This document shows, in pieces, positions 45,072 through 50,234 of a stretch of 50,234 nucleotides of DNA. The position numbers were made by a program, and so were the translations under genes. The first letter of the stretch is position 1. Each line of letters begins with the position of its first letter. The DNA comes from Bacteroidota bacterium (GTDB lineage: Bacteria > Bacteroidota > Bacteroidia > B-17B0 > Aurantibacillaceae). Below the pieces are notes generated by a model that saw nothing but the letters and a program-made list of their open reading frames with translations, did not search any database and had not been told where the DNA came from. Where the stretch lies: NCBI GenBank assembly GCA_018267655.1, contig JAFDYB010000073.1, positions 1 to 50,234 on the forward strand, written 5' to 3'.

Positions 45072-46418
45072 ATGAAAAAACTTCGTTGGATAATAATTAT
45101 AGGAACATTACTAATAATTGCCGTTGTAATGTATAAATCCATGCAGGGCTCAAAGCCAATTGAGGTATATACCCAAAAAGTTATAAAACGAACAATAATT
45201 GAAACAGTAAGTGCAAGCGGTAAAATTCAACCAGAAACAGAACTTAAAATAACAAGTGATGTAAGTGGCGAAATTGTTGAGCTGTATGTGAAAGAAGGCG
45301 ATCAAGTGAAAAAAGGCGATTTGCTTTGCCGCATAAAACCCGATGTGTATGTGAGTGCTATTGAACGTGTAAATGCGAATGTAAATAGTACTAAAGCAAA
45401 TTTTAATACGGCTAAAGCTCAGTTAGAACAAGCAAAAGCAAATCTTGCAAACAATGAAGCTATATTTAAAAGAAATCAAAAATTATTTGAACAAGAAGCT
45501 ATATCGCAGCAAGATTTTGATGCAAGTAAGGCACAGTACGAGGCATCTAAAGCAAATGTGCAAGCCCTTGAAGCGGGTGTAAAAGCAGGCGAATTTAATA
45601 TACAAAGCAGCGAGGCATCGCTTAAAGAGGCGAATAATAATCTTGAAAAAACATACATTTATTCGCCGGTTGATGCTACTGTTTCAAAATTAGTATCGCG
45701 CAAAGGCGAAAGGGTAGTGGGGGTAACCGGCATGACCGGCACAGAAATATTACGCTTAGCTAATTTAAACGAAATGGAGGTTAGTGTTGACGTAAATGAA
45801 AACGATATAATTAAAGTACATAAAAATGATACAGCACTTGTTGAAGTTGATGCGTATATAGATAAGGCCTTTAAAGGTATTGTAACCGAAATAGCCAACT
45901 CTTCTAACTCAAATGGCACAAGCATTGACCAAGTAACAAATTTTACAGTAAAAGTGCGCTTACTGCGATCGTCGTACAATTATTTAATATCTGAAAAAAA
46001 CACAGTTCCATTTAGGCCTGGAATGAGTGCCAGTGTTGATATACAAACGCGGCGAGTATCTAACACGCTTAGCTTACCAATTCAAGCCATTACTACAAGA
46101 AATAAAGATTCTCTTAAAACTAAAATTGTATCAGATGAAGATGAAATTGAAGTGAAAAATGAAAATATTGATAAAGAAAATGAAAACAATAGTACCGAAA
46201 AAATTAAAGAATTCGTTTTCATGATTGAAAAAAATACAGCAAAACAATTAGTAGTAAAAACAGGTATTCAAGATAATGATTACATTGAACTAATATTGGG
46301 CGTAAAAGAAGGACAAGAAATTATTTGCGGGCCATATAATGCAGTTTCAAGGAGCTTAAAAGATAAAGATATTATTAAAGTTGTAAAAAAAGAAGACCTT
46401 TTTAAAACCGAGCAATAA
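45072..46418 (+). CDS. HlyD/MacA-type periplasmic adaptor of an efflux system
   Basis: 448 residues. An N-terminal membrane anchor (about 5-24) precedes the biotinyl-lipoyl half motif (LKITSDVSGEIVELYVKEGDQVKKGDLL), a long alpha-hairpin (about 100-185), the second lipoyl half (YSPVDATVSKLVSRKGERVVG) and the beta-barrel. A charged insert (EDEIEVKNENIDKENENN) interrupts the C-terminal domain. It bridges an inner-membrane transporter to a TolC-like channel. No MacB, RND or TolC gene is adjacent within the window; tsaB follows directly. A -7 box TAAATTTG lies at 45019-45026. Confidence 0.9.
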   Translation: MKKLRWIIIIGTLLIIAVVMYKSMQGSKPIEVYTQKVIKRTIIETVSASGKIQPETELKITSDVSGEIVELYVKEGDQVKKGDLLCRIKPDVYVSAIERVNANVNSTKANFNTAKAQLEQAKANLANNEAIFKRNQKLFEQEAISQQDFDASKAQYEASKANVQALEAGVKAGEFNIQSSEASLKEANNNLEKTYIYSPVDATVSKLVSRKGERVVGVTGMTGTEILRLANLNEMEVSVDVNENDIIKVHKNDTALVEVDAYIDKAFKGIVTEIANSSNSNGTSIDQVTNFTVKVRLLRSSYNYLISEKNTVPFRPGMSASVDIQTRRVSNTLSLPIQAITTRNKDSLKTKIVSDEDEIEVKNENIDKENENNSTEKIKEFVFMIEKNTAKQLVVKTGIQDNDYIELILGVKEGQEIICGPYNAVSRSLKDKDIIKVVKKEDLFKTEQ

Positions 46419-47105
46419 TTGGCCTTTATACTAAATATTGAAACCTCGTCAACCTTATGCTCAGTGGCTTTGTTTAACAATGCAAATTTACTGTCTTTTA
46501 AAGAGGCTGATAATGGCTATACCCATGCCGAAAATTTACATGTATTTATTAACGATGTAATGCAAGAGGCGGGGTGTTTAATGAGTAACTTATCTGCAAT
46601 AGCAATAGGCAGTGGCCCGGGTTCATATACAGGGTTACGCATAGGACTTAGTTCAGCAAAGGGTTTGTGTTTTGCATTAAACATTCCATTAATTTCAGTA
46701 AACTCGCTACAAATAATGTGTGCAGGTATAAAAGTAATTCAAAACTATCAACATTACTGCCCATTAATAGATGCAAGAAGAATGGAGGTTTATACTGCTG
46801 TTTTTGATAATGAATTAAAGGAGATAATTAATTCGCAAGCACTCATTTTAAATAGCGAATCGGTAAAACTAATCACTCAATTTAGCTCAACTTGCTTTAT
46901 AGGCAACGGTGTGCCAAAATCACAACAGTGGATAATAAATGAAGCTAAAAATGCTAAATTTATTGAAAATGCGCCGAGTTCGGCAAAACAAATGGGGTTT
47001 TTATCCTATCAAAAATATCTTAAAAATGAGTTTCAAAATGTTTTAACTTTTGAACCAAATTATTTAAAAGAATTTTATACAACAGCAAAAATAAAATTAC
47101 AGTAG
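46419..47105 (+). CDS. tsaB: tRNA threonylcarbamoyladenosine synthesis protein TsaB
   Basis: 228 residues of the actin-like ATPase fold. It begins ILNIETSSTLCSVALFNN and contains SGPGSYTGLRIGLSSAKG. TsaB partners TsaD and TsaE in making t6A37 on ANN-reading tRNAs. The TTG start at 46419 follows the adaptor stop (46416-46418) without a gap. No ATG exists before the conserved N-terminus, so TTG is forced and coupled translation is likely. Confidence 0.93.
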   Translation: MAFILNIETSSTLCSVALFNNANLLSFKEADNGYTHAENLHVFINDVMQEAGCLMSNLSAIAIGSGPGSYTGLRIGLSSAKGLCFALNIPLISVNSLQIMCAGIKVIQNYQHYCPLIDARRMEVYTAVFDNELKEIINSQALILNSESVKLITQFSSTCFIGNGVPKSQQWIINEAKNAKFIENAPSSAKQMGFLSYQKYLKNEFQNVLTFEPNYLKEFYTTAKIKLQ

Positions 47106-47107
47106 TA

Positions 47108-47148
47108 ATACCAAGTTCAAATACATTGTAACCCAATCTACTTGGTAT
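47108..47148. repeat. Inverted-repeat element between convergent genes
   Basis: ATACCAAGT (47108-47116) and ACTTGGTAT (47140-47148) flank a 23-base core. The left arm recurs at 34002-34016. It sits three bases after tsaB in the spacer to the convergent unknown gene and could act as a bidirectional terminator or be a mobile repeat unit. Confidence 0.55.
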
Positions 47149-47168
47149 AATTGTGCTTTGTAAAAAAA

Positions 47169-47579
47169 TCACATTTTATCTGAAATAGCTTTAAATAAAG
47201 CTTCTGAGCGCTCTTGAATATTATCAATATTAGTTAAGGGCTTGTGATCAATTGTTAAAACACCGTCTTCAAATTTAAAAGCATTTTCGGCATAGTAAAT
47301 ATCATTTTCGTTTTTTATAACAATTTTTTTAAGCATTTTTTTTAAAGAGTTTCTTCCTAGTTCATCAATTGTAACTTCTTTAAATGCATTTATAATAGGC
47401 GTAAAATAAACTTTAGTAAAAGCTTCTTCGTACAAATGGCCATAATCAGGCTCAGCTAATTTGTCCCAATCAATTTCAAATACAAGCTTAAAGCCTGCTA
47501 TTTTATTAATTTCATTAATAAGTTTGGTATAAGTTCCTTCCTGGTAGGCTTTAACAGCTCTTTTTTCGACTAGTCCCAT
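47169..47579 (-). CDS. Hypothetical soluble protein
   Basis: 136 residues, mixed charge, no signal or TM. Sequence runs such as GFKLVFEIDWDKLAEP and LKKIVIKNENDIYYAENAFKFEDGVLTIDHKPLTNI suggest an alpha/beta fold. Not recognised; probably a conserved Bacteroidota protein. Its promoter (47602-47634) is clear, supporting real expression. Confidence 0.72.
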   Translation of the reverse strand: MGLVEKRAVKAYQEGTYTKLINEINKIAGFKLVFEIDWDKLAEPDYGHLYEEAFTKVYFTPIINAFKEVTIDELGRNSLKKMLKKIVIKNENDIYYAENAFKFEDGVLTIDHKPLTNIDNIQERSEALFKAISDKM

Positions 47580-47601
47580 TTTTTTGTTGATTAGTTTGCT
47601 T

Positions 47602-47634
47602 CAAAGATACACAAAATAGCCCAAGTTTCCTAAA
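47602..47634 (-). promoter_or_regulatory. Promoter of the 136-residue gene
   Basis: On the minus strand TTTA (47634-47631), 21 bases, TATCTTTG (47609-47602). The octamer is identical to that inside the CRISPR repeats, showing that this exact -7 box occurs at an ordinary gene of the same genome. Confidence 0.6.
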
Positions 47635-47712
47635 TAATTTTAGATTTTTTTATTAATTAATAAAAACATAATTAACATTATGTTAAGTACAAAATACTAT
47701 TAAAAAATTAGC

Positions 47713-47720
47713 TACTTTTG
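47713..47720 (+). promoter_or_regulatory. -7 box before the DUF2931-like gene
   Basis: TACTTTTG covers the in-frame TTG at 47718, which argues for the ATG at 47733 as start. No clear -33 element. Confidence 0.45.
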
Positions 47721-47732
47721 AATAGACAAAAA

Positions 47733-48752
47733 ATGAAATTTACTCTAATTATACTCTCATCAATTATTTTACTTTTAACTTTTAGCTACAAAGCACTTAG
47801 TTATAAAAAATATGAGTGGTATCCTACCGAATCCGGACCAGAATTATTTCCAATATGCATTGTTTCTGCTAAATATGAATTAACTGACGGGAATATTGTA
47901 GATGTACCGGCTAATAGTAATATAGCTAATGGATGGGGAAAAACTGGCAGACTCCAGCTAATTGGTGATGAAAATAAAGCAGTACCAAGAAAGTTATTTG
48001 CTTTATGGTTTTCGTACACCGAAAATAAATTTTATAAAGGCGAATTTGACCTAAATGCAGATGCTTTTGAAAAAGCTTTTACCGAAGGGTATATTGATGA
48101 TTACACGCTTAAAAAAGATTCCTACAAATTTATTATTACCGGCTTTGCCCCATCTGGGTACGTGGCAATTTGGCTAAGCGGAGGCCAATCAACAAAAGAA
48201 ATTGCATTTTTAAAAGCAAAAGAAACAAATTACGATTGGGCTAAGTTTTCGCAAAGAGATGATGTGTCAAGAAAAGAATATATTAACGGAGTTCTTAATA
48301 ATATTTTAGATTCAAATCAATTAAAAATAGCTTTAAATCCCTTAAATTGGTTGGGAAAATATGATAAAGATTACAGAGAAGTATATTCTTTAAACATTAC
48401 TAATACCATTGAAAAACAATGCAACAGCGTTTATATTAATTACTTTGATGGCGCAAGAGAATTTCATGTACAGCCTCCCCTATCTACAAACCAGGATTTT
48501 CATCAAACAATTCCGAAACAAATAACATGGAAATGGAAAACTAATTCCGGTAAAAAAATATTTAGCGAAATTACTTTTGACGAAAACGAAATTATTACCG
48601 CTTTTAAAAGCATACATAAAAAATATCCAACAGAGCAAATTACGTTAACAACTGAAATAACTCCCGCTACTTATGCAGTATCTGTGGTGTTAAATACCAA
48701 ATATTCATCTTACACTTTTAAAAGTTGTATTATTCAAAATACTCGAGATTAG
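47733..48752 (+). CDS. DUF2931-like protein
   Basis: 339 residues from the ATG at 47733. An N-terminal hydrophobic signal or anchor (FTLIILSSIILLLTFSY) is followed by a domain with the pattern of DUF2931: PRKLFALWFSYTENKFYKGEFDLN and SYKFIITGFAPSGYVAIWLSGGQ. Family members are common in Bacteroidota and poorly characterised. The C-terminal 130 residues are beta-rich and unassigned. It is the last gene before the CRISPR array, whose degenerate end begins 17 bases after its stop; no functional link is implied. Confidence 0.75.
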   Translation: MKFTLIILSSIILLLTFSYKALSYKKYEWYPTESGPELFPICIVSAKYELTDGNIVDVPANSNIANGWGKTGRLQLIGDENKAVPRKLFALWFSYTENKFYKGEFDLNADAFEKAFTEGYIDDYTLKKDSYKFIITGFAPSGYVAIWLSGGQSTKEIAFLKAKETNYDWAKFSQRDDVSRKEYINGVLNNILDSNQLKIALNPLNWLGKYDKDYREVYSLNITNTIEKQCNSVYINYFDGAREFHVQPPLSTNQDFHQTIPKQITWKWKTNSGKKIFSEITFDENEIITAFKSIHKKYPTEQITLTTEITPATYAVSVVLNTKYSSYTFKSCIIQNTRD

Positions 48753-48769
48753 AGTGTATTTACATTTTT

Positions 48770-50234
48770 TATTGATAAACAACTTTACGTCTGTATTTAA
48801 AGTGTTTTTTCCCGTTGTGATTTGCTTTCAAATTGTATCTTTGACGTATTGATAAACAACAAAGAAAATGAAGCCAACAGATGATATTAAGTTGTGATTT
48901 GCTTTCAAATTGTATCTTTGACGTATTGATAAACAACCAATACAGTATAAACAGAGGTATTATAATTGTTGTGATTTGCTTTCAAATTGTATCTTTGACG
49001 TATTGATAAACAACAATGTCTTTAGCTATAAAGAGGAAAGGCTTGTTGTGATTTGCTTTCAAATTGTATCTTTGACGTATTGATAAACAACTGGAACTGT
49101 TGTAATTGCTAAAACGCCTTGGTTGTGATTTGCTTTCAAATTGTATCTTTGACGTATTGATAAACAACTTGAGCAAACTGTTGAGCCGTCTGTTGAGGTT
49201 GTGATTTGCTTTCAAATTGTATCTTTGACGTATTGATAAACAACTAGTAGTAGTTGTAACAGTATCAGTTTTAGTTGTGATTTGCTTTCAAATTGTATCT
49301 TTGACGTATTGATAAACAACTTTCGTTGGTGTCTTTTTCGTAAACGTAATGTTGTGATTTGCTTTCAAATTGTATCTTTGACGTATTGATAAACAACCGC
49401 CCAGCTTTTTTTGCGATAGGCGCAAATGTTGTGATTTGCTTTCAAATTGTATCTTTGACGTATTGATAAACAACACCAATTTTCGGAGCGTTCGCGATTA
49501 AAGTGTTGTGATTTGCTTTCAAATTGTATCTTTGACGTATTGATAAACAACAAGCGTTGGCAATGTTTCTAACGGACTTGTGTTGTGATTTGCTTTCAAA
49601 TTGTATCTTTGACGTATTGATAAACAACAGTGCAAAAAGCATATAGCGATGTAATTAAGTTGTGATTTGCTTTCAAATTGTATCTTTGACGTATTGATAA
49701 ACAACCTGGAGGGCTAACTTTTTTAAATCATTAGGGTTGTGATTTGCTTTCAAATTGTATCTTTGATGTATTGATAAACAACCATAATTAATTGTAAACG
49801 TTCGATTGATGGTTGTGATTTGCTTTCAAATTGTATCTTTGACGTATTGATAAACAACAAGCGTTGGCAATGTTTCTAACGGACTCGTGTTGTGATTTGC
49901 TTTCAAATTGTATCTTTGACGTATTGATAAACAACACAGACGCGTATTCTAAAGTTTTACCTGATGTTGTGATTTGCTTTCAAATTGTATCTTTGACGTA
50001 TTGATAAACAACCTTTCAAATCAATAATACCTAACTTGTCTGGTTGTGATTTGCTTTCAAATTGTATCTTTGACGTATTGATAAACAACAGTTTGTGCAA
50101 ACTTGAAACATCCTACAAGGTTGTGATTTGCTTTCAAATTGTATCTTTGACGTATTGATAAACAACGAATTACTTATTCTTAAACGGAATAGTTAAGTTG
50201 TGATTTGCTTTCAAATTGTATCTTTGACGTATTG
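48770..50234 (+). CRISPR. CRISPR array, type II-C-like, running off the right edge
   Basis: Eighteen complete 47-base repeats begin at 48814, 48891, 48968, 49045, 49122, 49198, 49274, 49351, 49428, 49505, 49582, 49659, 49736, 49812, 49889, 49966, 50043 and 50120; a nineteenth (50197) is cut by the window end. At the left a degenerate repeat keeps only the last 14 bases (48770-48783) and is followed by a normal 30-base spacer. In all 19 spacers are visible, 29 or 30 bases long. Repeats are identical except that at 49736, with T for C at repeat position 32. They begin GTTGTGATTTGC and end ATAAACAAC. Length and GTTGTG start suggest type II-C with Cas9; the plus strand is the likely crRNA strand. 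No cas gene or anti-repeat was found in the window. Confidence 0.97.
48814..48843 (+). promoter_or_regulatory. Putative promoter inside each CRISPR repeat (first copy given)
   Basis: Repeat positions 1-4 are GTTG, then 18 bases, then TATCTTTG at positions 23-30 (48836-48843 in the first copy): close to the Bacteroidota consensus TTTG-N19-TAnnTTTG, with a perfect -7 box. Predicted transcription would start near repeat position 34-36 and run through the last dozen repeat bases into the spacer. The same element is present in all complete repeats; the degenerate left repeat lacks it. Confidence 0.5.

Noticed and set aside
48753..48813. Possible leader or tracrRNA at the left end of the array
   Set aside because: No anti-repeat complementary to the repeat start is visible and the flank is only 17 bases from the preceding stop; the degenerate repeat marks this as the distal end instead.
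49398..49427. Spacer with internal TTTGCG/CGCAAA inverted repeat as a structured element
   Set aside because: A six-base inverted repeat in one spacer is easily chance or a property of the target.
48982..49704. Several minus-strand ORFs of 61-77 codons inside the CRISPR array with nearly identical protein repeats
   Set aside because: They are translations of the repeat units, offset by the repeat-spacer period; a periodic array explains them fully.

Overview
The window is chromosomal DNA of a low-GC member of the Bacteroidota (class Bacteroidia). Four observations support this. The families are typical of the phylum: a type IX sorted subtilase with SprB-like and Ig-like repeats, DUF5686, DUF3127, DUF4870, DUF983 and a DUF2931-like protein. 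Most starts lack a Shine-Dalgarno sequence. The -7 promoter motif TAnnTTTG recurs upstream of genes. The 5S rRNA tail is of Bacteroidota type.

Layout. Bases 1-80 are the 3' end of a 5S rRNA gene and its terminator, so an rRNA operon lies to the left. Bases 220-10492 carry housekeeping genes: an ABC-F ATPase, cdsA, two small unknown genes, tilS, kynurenine 3-monooxygenase, an HTH protein, a DUF5686 outer-membrane protein and a Ppx/GppA phosphatase. Bases 10587-18442 hold a large secreted subtilase, a MerR regulator, a DUF4870 protein, a serine hydrolase coupled to an unknown lipoprotein, and orphan hypotheticals. Bases 18600-27411 hold an orphan ABC ATPase, a family 9 glycosyltransferase, msrB, a tiny unlisted lipoprotein gene, ilvE, recG, and a cluster of cytochrome c lipoprotein, ECF sigma factor, folE and ferredoxin reductase-like oxidoreductase, then DUF983. 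Bases 27413-32221 hold a symporter and polysaccharide flippase on the minus strand, diverging from a methyltransferase and a family 4 glycosyltransferase; the flippase and the two plus-strand genes form a small surface-glycan locus. After two exported unknowns comes a 700-base gene-free stretch with REP-like hairpins. It is followed by the translation-linked cluster rpsU-xerC-hpf, then DUF3127, asparaginase, an MFS transporter, a frameshifted pirin, a Crp-type regulator, a YgiD-type dioxygenase, phoH, a SAM hydrolase family gene, an aminotransferase, an HlyD-type adaptor, tsaB, an unknown gene and a DUF2931-like gene.

The last 1.5 kb (48770-50234) is a CRISPR array with 47-base repeats and 29-30-base spacers, running off the right edge. 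Repeat length and the GTTGTG start resemble type II-C arrays of Bacteroidota; no cas gene or tracrRNA is visible here. Each intact repeat contains a perfect Bacteroidota -7 box (TATCTTTG), with GTTG 18 bases upstream as a possible -33 element. Each repeat may therefore be a promoter for its own spacer, a phylum-specific counterpart of the arrangement known in Neisseria and Campylobacter type II-C arrays. Two separate spacers are identical except for one base, three positions from the predicted PAM-proximal end. This looks like a second acquisition against a variant of the same target.

Other points worth a second look: a strong Shine-Dalgarno sequence in front of hpf but none in front of rpsU, the reverse of what is known for rpsU in this phylum; terminator-like hairpins whose T-tracts touch the start codons of xerC and the DUF983 gene; near-leaderless promoters at kmo and phoH; and a pirin gene split at an A6 run.
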